Origin: Nymphaea colorata | Taxonomy: Eukaryota; Streptophyta; Magnoliopsida; Nymphaeales; Nymphaeaceae | Direction: 5' to 3' | DNA: 64,000 bases | Assembly: GCF_008831285.2 (NCBI RefSeq) | Contig: NC_045149.1 | Coordinates: 10,132,417 to 10,196,416, forward strand | Part shown: positions 1 to 12,899 of the stretch, one piece after another | Layout: the number at the start of each line of letters is the position of its first letter | Position numbering within the stretch: the first letter of the stretch is position 1 | The notes under the pieces: model-generated | What the model was told of the DNA's origin: nothing | The model's input: only the letters and a program-made list of their open reading frames with translations | The model's database searches: none | Program-made: the position numbers and the translations under genes

Positions 1-640
1 AAGCAATAATTTCCGACACTATTTAGAGCAATGTGTGCGAGCACAAACCTTCCCTTTGTCTTATGCCTCAATCTTGTGCCTAAACTTTTGAAAATATGTT
101 TTGAGCCCAAAACACCCATCTAACCTTTGATCTCAGTCTTAGGATTGATTAGAATGCTTTCGCAACAAAATAAACCCAGAACCGCCCAAAAATGAAGCCA
201 GGTCCTTTTTCTTTTATACAAAGAGACCATCTTGCACTTCAAAATATACATTTTAAAATAAATTTTAAATTTTTAACCTGAGACCCACCTTGCAAGGCGA
301 GGACGCAAAAGCCCCCTTAGTGGCCCATTTTTGAACCAATAAGGGGGACACTTTGCCCCCACCCGTGCCTAGGCCGAGTAGCGCACCGTAAAGCCATGCA
401 CTTTGCTTAGGTTACACGGCCACGCCATGCACGACAGCACCCTGGCCTTCGCCTTCTGGAAGCCACCTTTTGGTTTAAAACTGCCACTTTGCGAGTGCTT
501 TTGGATTTGTTCGGTGGTTTGCAAGCCCAAGAGCCAAGCCAATCCCTTTCAGTCAAGGCGTATACAAGAAATTTAAAATAATTCAAAATAATTTGAAATT
601 CACATGAAAACCTTGTTAAATTAAAAAAAAAGTTCAAATT
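1..640. other. No gene recognised; GC-rich pocket in AT-rich flank
   Basis: No coding region that I can support. About 285-560 is noticeably richer in G and C than its surroundings (runs of CCCC and GGGGG), while both sides are AT-rich. The short open frames have no recognisable domain. It may be the edge of a repeat that continues outside the window. Confidence 0.4.
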
Positions 641-1080
641 TTGAGTTTTGGCTATAATATTATCTATTATTACCCCTCCCTATCACCACAAATCTCTCTC
701 GAGTATGAGCTAACCTTTGAGAAACCTTTAAAGCCTTCTCACTTTTCTCTTAGCTCTCTCTTTTTCTCTTCTTCTTTTTTTCCAACTTTGAGTGCAAGCT
801 TCTTCCTCAACCTCCCTTCTTCAAGAGAGCATGAAGAGATCTCTTGCGAAAACATCCTTAATACATTATAGGCTCACTTGGGAGGGTTCGAGATCATTCA
901 AAGAAGAAGATTTGTTCTTTCCAACCGGTTTACTTAAAAGCATGTAATCAATACCCCACTCATTTTTTCTTTCATAAGCTCCTCATAGTCATAAAAGATA
1001 GCTATAAATTCTCCTCACTACAGTCAAGAGCTACTCTTAAGTACACTCAGAGCATAAGCAAGGTGAAATAAAATTTCATT
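641..1080 (+). other. Pyrimidine-rich leader-like stretch
   Basis: A TATA-like segment (GCTATAATATTATC, about 649-662) is followed by roughly 200 bases of CT-rich sequence with CTCTCTC and TTCTTCTT runs. This composition is typical of plant 5' leaders and of the start of some LTR-retrotransposon transcripts. No coding sequence follows that I recognise, so it is either an orphan leader or a decayed repeat. Confidence 0.25.
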
Positions 1081-1949
1081 TTTCTTTCTAAGCTCAAAAT
1101 TTGTTTCTTTCTTCTATTTGTTGATTGAATGTGTGCATTGTTCATGTTTAAGCTCTTGTTCATGCATAGTTGATTAATTTTCTAGTTAATATATGACTGA
1201 ACGGTAAGAATGAGTGTTTAGGTTGAGATTTCTTTATTGTCATATTAATTTTTGAGGTTCAGATTTCTTCAAGTTCAAAAACCTTTACAAACATCTATAT
1301 GTTAAAATGTATCTTCATGACATTCTTACATTTAGCATTAGTTATTTATCTTAATCATTTGATTGGAGATCCAAATGAGAGCTTTCTTGTGTTATCAACT
1401 TTTAATGTCATGTATTTATTATTTTCTTTCATACCAAACAGTGGGAAAAATAAATTTCTTTATAATAGATGAAATAACTTTTTTTATGTTTATATAAAAA
1501 TATTTTGAATCATGTTATTCAAAGAATTTCAAAAATAAGAACCCTCTTTAATGAGGCCGTTGAGACTTAGCATAAGTTTATACATGAGCCCAAGTTCTTT
1601 TCTGGCATATGTGGAAAAATTGAAGTCGAAAATTCTTCAAGTTATCTATTGATTTTAATTTGCATACATGTATATGTATATCTTTCTCTTTGATTTAGAA
1701 TCTTCTTTTATAAATTTTTATATACCTAAATGTATACATACGGATATATCTCTCTTTCTTTCTAAATCTCTCTCTCACTTGGCTTAAAATTAATCTTTTA
1801 TTAATGATTATATATATATATATATATATATATATCATTTTCTTTAAAATCATTTCCTCTCACTTTTTCTTTTTCTCTCCTTCACTATTGAAAATGTTTC
1901 TTTTTAAGACCTAAGAAATTTGATTTTCATTTATTGACTTCATTATAAC
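1081..1949. other. AT-rich intergenic sequence with (TA)n
   Basis: No gene or recognisable repeat apart from a (TA)14 microsatellite at about 1808-1835 and scattered CT runs. Confidence 0.5.
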
Positions 1950-4930
1950 TATGTCACACCCCGACCTTTTGACACACAACCATTTTTTTTTCTAAACATC
2001 AAACATCGAGGTGTGACTACACAACAGTTCAAAAGAAATGAGCCTAGCAATTCAAAACAATGGGGCGAACTTTCATTTATAGAACAGCGTCATTTCAGAC
2101 GAAATCACATCCCTATACATGACAAAAATGCCCACAAAATCCTAACATTGATGCCTAACAAAATAAGACATCAATACAAACGAAGCAAGACGCGCCGGCA
2201 CTATACAAACAAAACCCAAAACCTCCCCAGTAGGACGTGAGTGAAGCCATCTACTCAACCTGCTGTCCGGGGTCCGCCAAAACTTGAAAAAGAAAACAAC
2301 TGAAGACTCAGCCTTCGCAGTATGGCAACAAGCCAGGAAAATGCCAAACCTTCTCAAGTAAGGCTCAAATAAGAGAACAAATATCAACCTATCTATCATC
2401 ATGTCGTGTCAGAGTACGACACGTAAAGGCCACTTGATGGCCATACTAACTCAATGTCAATCACATGCGAAGCATGCTTAAACATAACACTTGCATTCAG
2501 ATCATTCACATACACATCAGTCACATGCATTCCATCATATACATCACATTTTCATTAACTTCAATGTATTAACAGTTCCTGTTGGTGCAAACACAGGCAC
2601 GTGCACACTGCGGGCAGCCTACAGCCGAGAGACAACCCCTGTGGTAGCCCAGAACAGTATGGATTCATCCATCCGCTGCAGCGGTAGAGCACTCATCTAT
2701 GGATGTGTGAGTTCCAAGGAGATATACTCAGCCTTCCCTATGACACCCAGGTTGGGAAGGCGGGAGCCTACGCTCCAAGAACATCACACAACATAACCCT
2801 GGGGCCTTGCACCGCCTGCGCTCCGAACAGGCGAGACCAGTGGCAAAAGCGAGACAACTCCCAAACACATAGCCACATCCCACTGGCCTCTCATCTTTTA
2901 TTCATTCATTCTTATCATTATAGTTACATATTCACAAGATGACTGACTAGCACATGAGGTTAGTACACTTTACGAGTGCACACATACCTCCAATTACCTC
3001 CACATGAGATCTGTAAATACAGTAACAGTCATTGCTAGCCATCATACCATAGGGTACAACTACCCTCCAAATCATCCATTTGCATCATTCCCCATGGCAA
3101 TGTATATAAAACAACATACACATTCATAAAAATCATCTCATCAATCACATCTTTTGAAGACTTATCCAAACCACAGAGAGTAGTCTCGATCTGTGGTTGG
3201 CTCGTAGCTGTCCTATGCAGTTATCATTCTATGATGCTTTCTAATGCACAATTGGGGGTCGAGGAGTCACTCGACTCGATACCTCGCCTCATCTGTCCTA
3301 AACAGTTATCAATTCTAGCATGCACATGCAAATGCATCATTTTCAAAACAAACTACTAATAGCTTTTCAAAACAATTCATGTTATATATCAAAGCATACA
3401 TATACTCATTCACGAAACAATCAATCAATTCACATCTCAATCCTAGGATCTCGTGATCCTAGGAGCACATAGTCACACATTTGCCCAGGCATGGATTTGC
3501 CTGGAATGTCGCCATACCTGTGGCGTGCTCACCAAATTATTCAAAACTCCTCGAGCTTTGAACTCAAGGTCGATGGGACGTGCCCGGTGTACCTGCAAAC
3601 ACAAACAAAAGGTAAGATTCCTACTAGATACCTCAACAATTCAAACAAATACAAACAGAATCATTGAGGCACGTGTCATCGCCTCAAGAGGGGGTCGACG
3701 AGTAGTGTCGACTAACAAGCTCTCCATTAGGCCTCCTCCTTACAACTAGACGTTGGCACAAAATATCAAAACCCACAGCCATCAATCAATCCATCACTAA
3801 CACCTTCCTCAGTAACGTTCTTTAATTAAGACATCAACCCCAAAGTCACCTCCAAAAACGTATATTTCTCCAATTAACTTCATGATACACCCGTTCACAA
3901 AAGCATGCGCTACGTGCATCCTAAGACTGTTCTAAATCTTCCCCACAACCTCACAATCTCTACCATGTTTCCCTAATGCTTCGAAAATTAATCCATCATG
4001 CTTAAATGATCATCAAAAGTTCGTTTTCCAACATAATTCTAAGCTTTCTCCCAAAAACAAAATCACTAACATGTGTTCCAAATAATCAATTCTAAGCTCT
4101 AGCATGCTCAAACAATAATTATACATGATTTTAAAGATAACATTCAATAATTTGAGCTTGATTAGGTCTAGCTCACCCCAAATCAAAAGTCCAAACTGGT
4201 GCAACGCCTTCGACAGCCACTTCAAGCGTCCAATCGATCCCCAACCAACAAAAATCATGCCCAGCCTCCACCACCAACACCCCTAGTCGCTGCTATGAGG
4301 AAAAATGAACACTTTCCCCAAGCTGAAAATTGATCAACAGCGATAAAATTAGTGAAAACGAGTGCTCAGTTGGGGAAAAAGGGAAAATCGGATAGAAAAT
4401 AGGGAGAGAGTGCTCACGAAGGGACCATGTGGGCTGGGAAAGGCGCTGACAGAAAAGGGAAGACAGAGAGAGGAGGGGTTCGGACCAAAAAAGGGAAAAC
4501 GGCGGTGGAGGTGAGAGAAGAGAGAGAGCAGGTGGGGGAGTGAGAGTGAGTGAGGAGAGGGATTGTGTGAAGAAGAGGGCACGAGAGAAAAGAGGGAGAC
4601 GGCCAGAGAGAGTCATTCGGTTGAGAGGGGAGACGACAGCCAGTGGGAGAGGGAGGAGGGAAAAGAAAACGGGAAGAAGAAGAGGAGAGAAGAGAGGAAG
4701 AGGCAGGGGACAACAAGGTTCACCTCAAGCGCCGCCGTCGCCGTCGCCGCCTTCTTCTTCCCTGAGTTCTGGTCGTGGGTAAGGAAGAGACGATACGAGG
4801 AAACGGGGGAGAAGAGAAAGCGAGGGAGGAGAGACGGTGTCGGGCTCCTCGCGCATGGGGCTAGGGTCCGGGTCTAGACCCAGACCCGACCCGCCCTGCC
4901 CAAAACATCGAGGGTTACAAACTAAAACTC
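1950..4930 (-). mobile_element. Probable LTR-retrotransposon fragment, coding region absent
   Basis: The stretch opens with TGTCACACCCCGACC. Read on the minus strand this ends in GGGGTGTGACA, which is typical of plant Ty3/gypsy LTR ends. The body is a low-AT mosaic with local inverted motifs: a GATCCTAGGATC-like pair around 3440-3460, and GGTCGACGAGTAGTGTCGAC at about 3693-3712. There is a TATA-like TGTATATAAA near 3101. No gag or pol frame is seen, and I found no partner LTR, so the right border is only approximate. A solo LTR or a non-autonomous element is equally possible. Confidence 0.35.
4290..4835. repeat. Strand-asymmetric purine-rich tract
   Basis: For about 540 bases the plus strand is overwhelmingly A and G (GAGAGA, GGAAGAAGAAG and GGAGG blocks), so the minus strand is CT-rich. 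Several open frames cross it on both strands, but they are low-complexity products of the skew. At its right edge lies a short GCCGCCGTCGCC block (about 4730-4750). It may be the leader of the flanking retroelement read on the minus strand. Confidence 0.5.
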
Positions 4931-6120
4931 AAGTAATGATCCAATGCATGTTAGATGTCATACTTGTGGTCTACAACCACACTCTAATTTCAAATTGTTT
5001 TTCTTTTATAAGAATATTTTTGATAAAATCTAGATGTATGTAATGGTAAGAATGCTTTTAGATAAATGTTATGATAGGAATGAATAAATTACTTTCTATT
5101 AATCAATATATTCATGCATTCACAATCACTTGTCAAATTCACGAATGATCACAAGCACTTTTCTAAGAAATCATAAGCAAAATAAAGTAGAGCTCTAGGT
5201 AGGTAGTAGTGGAATTAGAGCAATATCTGAAAACTATTTAAGATTCTAGGTAACACTAAATTGATTTCAAAAGAAATTTTCAAAATATCAACGTTGCAAA
5301 GATTCTTCAAATATTACTTGCAAAGATTTCTTGAAAGTCTCTTAAATCGAAAATGGTTTATCCTCTCATATTATCTTTCAATATTTCATCATCCAAAAAT
5401 CTTTGAGATACTAATTTTCAAAAACTATTGTCTAGCACAACAATGTATTTAGGATGAAGTTGATGTTTAAGTAAAAATGAAATGCATTAAGAAAAAGCAC
5501 AACCCTTGGATTAGTTTCTGTCAGTAAAGGTGCCGGGTCAATCCTCATGCTGATGGGTGAGTTCTTTTTTCTCTCTTTTCAAAACAAAACCTTATTTTTC
5601 TAAAGCACTCCAAAAACCAAAACAAAATTTAGGATGCAAACAAGATGACGATGGCTGGAGGAGACAACAGTTGAAAAAGCATGAAATAGGGGAACTCCAC
5701 TTGAGCTACTAGATGTTATCTGCAGAAGCTGCTACAGATAGCAGGGCACCCGGCGTAACTTGAAGTGCAACTCTTCCTACTTGAGAATGCCTAAAGTTTC
5801 TCCCTTGCCAACCGAGTGATCTATTTATCGAACCGTGATCATGATTATACTTCATTGGAACATGGTCCCTTCATCTTAGGGACCAAATGACATCAAGAAA
5901 AGGGATTTCTCCCATTGAGAGTGAGAAGAGGCTGTGATAGACTGGCTGCACCTCTTTCTTAGCCAATCATCATTTTTTCTTTAATTTTTTTCTTTTCCTC
6001 TTTTACAATTTTATTTAAAGAAGTAAGAGGAGGATGGCACACTTGTTTGAGGTTGATTACTCTTGCAAATTTTTGGAAAGAAGATCAGCCTTAATTAGGC
6101 TTATCTATGCCAGATTTTAG
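4931..6120. other. No gene recognised
   Basis: AT-rich sequence with short open frames only; no motif, RNA gene or clear repeat recognised. Confidence 0.4.
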
Positions 6121-6142
6121 TGATTCCCAAAGGGGGATTTCA

Positions 6143-7053
6143 AGAGGAAAATGCCATCTGTGGCTGCTCTTTTAATTATCTGTTTTAGTTGGATTCTTTT
6201 TTAACAGGGGCTTTGGAAATCAGGAGAGCCTGCCCATTTGGGCAGCTCTTATCTGCTGTTCAAATTATGAGGACATGATCAGCTTCATAATGTTGTCTTA
6301 GTTTTGAAAAGAGAATTGAAGAGCATGCCCAAGTTGGTGGCTCTTGTTTTTTTTTTTTTTTTTGGTTACTTTTGCTTGAATTAAAAAGAAGGATTTACCC
6401 TATCCACTTAAAATCATATCAGCTTTTTCGAATAGTGACATATTTGGATTCAAATACAAATAAATAAAGGTCATATCTAAATCCGAATCCAAATTTTGAA
6501 CCGAATTTTGTGAATTTTCAAAATGTAAGAACATTAGATATATGATATTTGTCTAAAAATAAATCCAATCTGAATCAGATATTTATGTATATTTGAATAT
6601 GGCTGGATGTCATTTCTTAAATCTGAATCCGATCTGATTCCTTAATTGGATATTAAAAAAATTTTTCATATCCAATTTTTTTGGATTGGTGTGGTCAGAT
6701 ATCCGATTCAAACTAGATATATTGACGTGCCTAAGAAGGAAGGAAGGAAGGCACGCTTGCTAGAGGTTGTCCTTCCAATGGATGTTGGAAGTATATCAAC
6801 TTTTTATGAAGCTGATCTACTAAGATCTTCCTGTATCAATCTGAGCTAAGAAAGAGTGAGAGCATGCCTATGAGGGCGGCTCTTTAACTCGTCCCTGTAA
6901 GTCAGCTCTAATAGACTCTTTTCTTCTCTTTTTTTTTTATTTGGAACTTAGCCCACTTAATGAAGTTAGATTGGGTTCTTGATTGGGCTCATTCCAGAGC
7001 ACCTTTCCTCAATAGAGAATAAAGGAGAGCACGCCAAAAGACAAATGCTCTTG
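6143..7053 (+). repeat. Diverged repeats carrying small hairpins
   Basis: Five short imperfect inverted repeats of the form GAGAGC-ATGCC ... GGC-GCTCTT occur at about 6143-6174, 6223-6250, 6319-6345, 6857-6884 and 7023-7053. The clearest is 6223-6250 (GAGAGCCTGCCC, then GGGCAGCTCTT). Several are followed by T-runs and a GGATT motif, suggesting diverged copies of one repeat. A hAT-like MITE (6433-6733) sits between copies three and four. Confidence 0.4.
6433..6733 (+). mobile_element. hAT-like MITE, family M1, copy 1
   Basis: Diverged copy of a family also present at 59916-60351 and 62125-62508. The ends read TAGTGACATATTTGG on the left and ATTGACGTGCCTA on the right, approximating the family terminal inverted repeat TAGGGATGTCAAT. 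The interior is rich in CCGAATCC/TCTGAATC motifs. This copy is the shortest (about 300 bp) and has no clear target duplication. Confidence 0.5.
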
Positions 7054-7056
7054 GAT

Positions 7057-9727
7057 TTTTTTTTTTTTTTTGGAAATTTAGCAGCTGAACAAAAATAAAA
7101 TCAAAAGAAGTAACAAAAGCAATTGGATTCTAATTGGACGTCCTGTTCAGTTTTCCTTCTAAATTAGAAACTTACTGGTGCCAAGGAAGGGCTGGTTAGA
7201 GAAGGACAGATCCAAAGTGATATTAGAATATAACGGCAGGAGACCTTCATTTATTCATCTATAGATACCTTTTAGGAGAGAGTCTATACAACCTGAAATT
7301 TCTCTTCTATAAGAACATGTTTTAAATGGTAGACCATGGAAACCACTGAAAGCGACAAACATTATTTGAATACTAAAGAAAGAAAGAAGTTAGAATCAAC
7401 AAAATTGACAAAGTATTTTAAGAATAGCATAAAAGAAAAAGATGGACAGAGGAAGAAGAAAACAAGCACCTGTGAACAGCTTACACGTTCTAGGAACACT
7501 TGTTGTTTAAACCTATTTTACATGAGAAGAAGAGAACTAGCTAAGTGGTGCCCGCAGTGACAGCGGTTGCTATTAGAGTTAAAGCAGCCATGCAACATCT
7601 GCTATTTCTTATGACACTACCCGCAAACATATTTTCTCAACATCTAAACTATTAAAATTCATTCTTATGCTTTGCAAGGAAAAGTATATTAGCCAGAGAA
7701 ATTTGTAATTAAATACGTCTAGTAGACAAACCCATGTTAGGCGAGACAAAGAAATTAATGAAGGTGCAACTTAGATCATGTATGTATGCTAAGAGATTGT
7801 AACATATTTGTTACCTACAGGCTCATCAAGTTTGTCTGAAGGTGTTACAGGCTCATTGGTGTAACATATAAATGCTTTTGTTGCAGGTCAAGGGACTCAA
7901 ACTCAGCTACCTATAGAAATGAAATAATTGGGAAACCAAATTTGCTAGTTAGAGGTAGATAACATTGACTTGAAGTTAGCATCCTCTTGTCATTGCACAA
8001 GTATGATGCATGATGTGCTTGTCAAGAATAAGGGGATATCCTACATAAACATGATTGAGTTGTTATGAATAATGAGACCTCAATCTCAAGATCAAGGTGC
8101 GTGGTTGATGTGTTCTTCTATTGAACAAAATCAAATTGACAACCAAACTCAATATTGAAACGAGCTTGGATTATACACATTATGTTGATCATTAAGTGGC
8201 TCATGCTTTAGCTTGTTTGAGCTGTATGTTTAACTTAAGAATAAGAATATGATATCTTTTCTAAAGATATGAAGAAAAGCTTGAACATGAATAGTTTGAA
8301 TATAACTTTGAAATACGTAAGCAGCGTGCATGACATTAGTAGATTGAATTCCTATTGAAGCATGAAGGAAACCCAAATACACTTTTGATGGTTGTACAAT
8401 AATATCTTTCAGTATAACTTTGTTACCATTGGAGGCCTTTTTCCTCATTAAAAGACAAGCATGCAATATTTTACATCTATGCAGCATTCTCGTAATCTAT
8501 TATTCAGCACTATGAGAGACAAGGAAGCTCTGAGATGTGTTATTCCCGTTTTCAGGAATCTCTACATTCAATATTTTAAAAGTCCATGAGTTTCTTCCCC
8601 ATCAAAATGAAGCAAGGAGAACCCAGTCTGGAACAATGTACAAAGGAAACCTCTCCAAGAATTTCAAGATGTAGTCATGCTAGTAAAAGGCTTCAATGAT
8701 AGTGTATACATGTTCATGGTATTTTGGAAAAATATTTTACTTGCACCACAACTAAGAAATTGTGTAAGTAAACTCATTTTATCACCTACTTGGATAACCT
8801 AACTGACATTGTCGCTTGAGAGTTGAAGATGCAGAAGGGAATGGGGAAAAGAGTTTTCTGAGCAGTCAATTGCCCAGACACTGATTTGAAATATGCGGAT
8901 TGCTTAAGCACCAAAAAGAGATTAATGCAAAATAATGGTCAAGTTGGTTAAGAACCGTCATCAATATGGAATCAAAAGGGTACTTTGCTCGGAAGTTTTG
9001 TCATTCTAAATTTCGCCAACTCATTGAATGCATATCATTAATTTCAATGGTACTAACCACATATCTGAAAACAAAGTTTTTAACAGGGAGACAATACCTT
9101 AGAAAAGAAAATTGCAGAAAGCAAGAGGAAACAACAATGGTACTAACCACATATGTGAGTTTGATTGTGCTTCTTTCCCAATGTCTCTGCTTTCCAAGTT
9201 TGTGCATGTATCATGTATTCTAAACTAGGACAAATTTAAGTAAGTTTAGTAGTTCAATTTTTTTTTTTAAGTTAAACCATATATGTGATAATTGCAGAAG
9301 TAGACTTTTTAAGCAATTCTATTTGAACATAATCTAGATTCTACATTTGAGAGTAAAAAAAAATACTGGAGATAAGAATTTCATATATACACTCTCTTTA
9401 TTGAATTAGTTAGACAAAAAACAGATACTAACTTCCAAATCATCAGTATTTTTCCGTCATCCTCGCTTTATAGGCCAGTAGATTTAAATTGTTTTTGTAC
9501 ATCCAAGTTTGAAATTACTGACACATTTGTTATTTATCTTATTAAATGCCATAATGTATAGTTAAATTTGATTTTTTTTTACGTGTCGAATCACCATTGT
9601 TTGTACATTAACAAAAATTGATAATACCGCTGCAAATCCGTAAAAGCATGGAATAACTACAAAATAAACGAGATGACTCAAAAGTACAAGTAACCATTAA
9701 ATATAATCACCTTAAAACTAAAGATTT
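7057..9727. other. No gene recognised
   Basis: Long stretch with only short open frames on both strands and none with a recognisable domain. A 20-base motif (CAATGGTACTAACCACATAT) occurs twice, near 9046 and 9136. No RNA gene seen. Confidence 0.4.
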
Positions 9728-9870
<143 letters not shown>

Positions 9871-10528
9871 GTGTGTGTCTTTTGTTTCATGTGCCAAGGT
9901 TTTAATTTAGTAACACGATGAATGTTGCTTCTGATAAATTCGACAATATAGATGGCCGTTGTAAAATGTTCAAATTTGGAAAACTTTTAAAAATTAATGA
10001 AAATCAGATGTACAAAAAGGCCTTCCAATTTTGACGATTGATTCTTTAGACACTAGATTTTCACGATTTTTGCATTCCTATTCATATTTTTACAACCATT
10101 TGTAATTAAATTTACAAAAAAATAAATTAAAAACTTTAGGAGAGGAAAACATGAAGCCCATCAAGTTTAACATTATATAATAACTCAAACAACTATATCA
10201 AAATTAGTATTAGTATATGTTCATGTGTCTATACAACAACATAGAGCTTCCCAAGGTTTCAACTGCGGCTAGCCAATCTTCACTTTATGCATAACCCTTC
10301 TGCAAATAATCGGTGCAAAAGTTTTCTGTAATTTCATATTCTTACGCCATCGCCCATCTTCTGATACCCTAGCAGATTTACAGGGGCTTTCACCGACCAC
10401 TATTGCTGGGGGTGGCTCTCTCTGGCCTCTTCCCGAACATGCTTCCTCCTATAAGTACTGTATATGTCAATACACAGGAATTTGAATATATTAGACTGAA
10501 TGTCAGATGGCTAAGAATAATCAATTAA

Positions 10529-10577
<49 letters not shown>

Positions 10578-10578
10578 A

Positions 10579-10822
10579 AAGGAACAAAAGCCAAAAAACC
10601 ATGAAAATTAATTACAAAAGTATTTTTTATTCAAGAATAAGCTGTCTTATAACAATAAAATTGTGTTACTGAAAATATAATTTTTTTTGGAATATCTCGA
10701 CCTAAAACATAATTTATATAAAATTAGTGTTCATAAATATATTTGGATGTTCATATTTTCTTTAAAACCTTCAAAGACAAATTTAATAGGTCCGGTTTCT
10801 ATCCCTTACCCAGTTGGTTTAG
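10579..10822 (+). mobile_element. Micron-like MITE, family M2, copy 1 (internally deleted)
   Basis: Shares its interior (ACATAATTTATATAAAATTA, then GTTCATAAATA) and right end (TATCCCTTACCCAGTTGGTTT) with copies at about 11541, 25253, 52656 and 57971. It lies immediately after a (TA)n(CA)n microsatellite (10539-10577), and CA-rich sequence follows. The central part is shorter than in the full copies. Confidence 0.5.
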
Positions 10823-10855
10823 TATTTACCAATAACTCACACACACCCACACAAG

Positions 10856-11035
10856 AGCTGTTCAACGAGTCGAGCTAACTCGAGCTCAACTTTAACTCTA
10901 TGGATAAACTTAACTCGAACTTAACTCATTAATTAAACGAGTCGAGTTTGAGTTAAAAAATGAACTTGACAGCCTGTATGAGTGGAGCTCAAGTTAAGTG
11001 AGGTCGGCTCGGTTCAACTCGGTTAAGCTTGAAAA
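10856..11035. repeat. CTCGAG/GAGTCGAG-rich degenerate repeat
   Basis: Dense degenerate copies of ACTCGAGCTC, GAGTCGAG and AACTCGAACTTAACTC in both orientations over about 180 bases. This pattern is common in the subterminal parts of plant hAT-type elements. No coding content; class is inferred. Confidence 0.35.
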
Positions 11036-11206
11036 AAAAATATATATAAAATATGTTTCATAAAATTATTTCAAAAATAGATTGTTCAAATTAGGTATGC
11101 ACATTACTGGTATGTGGGAGGCTCTACATTCAAATCTATATACTGCCTCTTTTTGCTAAGAAATAATTTTTTAATGAAATGGTTGGCTTGGCTCAAGCCA
11201 ATCTTC

Positions 11207-11239
<33 letters not shown>

Positions 11240-11398
11240 GCAAGCTACTTATGTGGCTGAATGCTCTTTTTTTTTTTATTTTGCATGAAACCATAACAAA
11301 AGGTACATTTGTATTGGACAGTCGTTTAGCTACAATTTTTATCGGTTTTTAGCAACAAAAAAAAAACAAGCCACAGAGGTGGCCAGCTAATTCCAATT

Positions 11399-11540
<142 letters not shown>

Positions 11541-11851
11541 CATTAAATTTAATTGTAAAAATATTTTTTTGCAATCTTACCTTATAGATATAGTATTAAG
11601 AGAGATTTGGTGAATATTAAATTGGTGTTTTCTTAGTGAAATGATACTTTTTTAATAACAGGAAAATCAACAGCTTGTATAACATCAAAATTTGTTACTA
11701 AAAAGATTAATTATTTTTTTTACAAAAATGACTTGAACTAAAGCATGTTTATGTTAAATTATTGTTTATAAACACATTTGATGGTACACATTTTGTTTAA
11801 AATACTTTTTTAACACGGATTCAAGAAGTCTAGCATTTGGCAACCGTATAG
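11541..11851 (+). mobile_element. Micron-like MITE, family M2, copy 2
   Basis: Aligns by eye with the copies at 25253 and 57971: CAATCTTACCTTATAGATA, TAACATCAAAATTTGTTA, TTGTTTATAAACACATTTG and TTTTAACACGGATTCAAG. It is bounded by (TA)n on the left (11399-11540) and a short (TA)n on the right (about 11853-11867). The left terminal repeat is degraded. Confidence 0.55.
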
Positions 11852-12048
11852 ATATATATATATATAGACACACTGCTGGATAGATACCTTTGGCAGTTCC
11901 TCATGATAGTACGGTAGTTGCTAAAAAACCAGTCAGGTTTATAATGCCACAACAGTTTGTGGTGGGTTTAGTGACAATTCATTGCCTTTTTAACAATAAT
12001 TTTTGAATTTTAATCGTCCAGTGACACTAGGTATATAAGAGCACTGAT

Positions 12049-12054
<6 letters not shown>

Positions 12055-12080
<26 letters not shown>

Positions 12081-12600
12081 CATGAGAGAGAATATTATGT
12101 GTCTATATGGTAATTGTACAACTACCCCTAAGAGTTGGCAGCCAGCATTATCCGCATCTCCGCCATCACAAATGTAAGAAGTGGCAGTCTTGACCATGAG
12201 TGGGGATGGTGGAGTCTGCAGCAGGCAAAGCAGCCGCCGGCAGCATAGTAAAGAGCAACCCCGCACTCGGCAGCCCACAATTAACAGCAGCCCAGAGAAA
12301 GATCAGAAAAGAGAGATTCATTGTACAAGTGGCAAGTAAATTCGAACCCTTCGTTCAGTTGCTACTTCCAAGTGTTAGGAATTAGCGTTCGTTTTGTGGA
12401 GAGAGGCGACGATTATTTTACTCAAGAAATCAAATATTTCGAGTGCTTGAAGTTAGTTATCTCAAAATGGGATTCACCAAATGAAACATTAGACATTTGA
12501 GCAGTTGTTTAGATGGTCTTACATATAGGAAATCAGTTCAGTCAATCTTATATATTTTCACTTTAGTAATTTTTGCTATTTTTCTTTTCCAAAGGGTTAG
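12055..12600. other. No firm gene; weak coding-like segment on minus strand
   Basis: After a (TA)n run (12055-12080) lies a relatively GC-rich segment (about 12120-12400). One minus-strand frame starting near 12321 begins with a hydrophobic signal-peptide-like stretch rich in Leu, Ala and Phe, but it stops after about 50 codons and another frame is open over part of the same bases. I cannot tie it to a family. It could be the first exon of a decayed secreted-protein gene or chance. Confidence 0.2.
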
Positions 12601-12669
12601 TGCAATGGATAAACTAATAAGGCAGCAACTACAAAACATACAAGTTAATGCATAGTTGGCATCATATTG

Positions 12670-12860
12670 AAGCACCAGACAGTAAAATTGGGCATCGAGC
12701 CGGGTGCCCATCAGGTACCTGATACTTAGCCCGACTTAGGCTCGAGCTTGAACCCAAAAAAAGGCACTGGGCCCAACTGATACGTAATCAGGCCAGCCTG
12801 GACGGGCCCGACTAAGCCCGATTCGGTTTGTTAAGATATTTTTAATATTAATTTTATATA
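12670..12860. repeat. GGGCCCGAC/AAGCCCGA-rich degenerate repeat
   Basis: Degenerate GGGCCCGACTAAGCCCGA-type motifs in both orientations. Similar motif clusters occur near 19470-19600, 33700-33810, 39820-39880 and 46480-46550, so this is a dispersed repeat. It is probably non-autonomous transposon sequence, but the class is not determined. Confidence 0.4.
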
Positions 12861-12899
12861 TAATTATAATATTTTATGACAATTAATTATATGTATATA

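Noticed and set aside
4293-4877. Ser/Pro/Leu-rich and Glu/Arg-rich open frames of about 100 codons
   Set aside because: They run over the purine-rich tract on both strands and reflect composition, not a gene.
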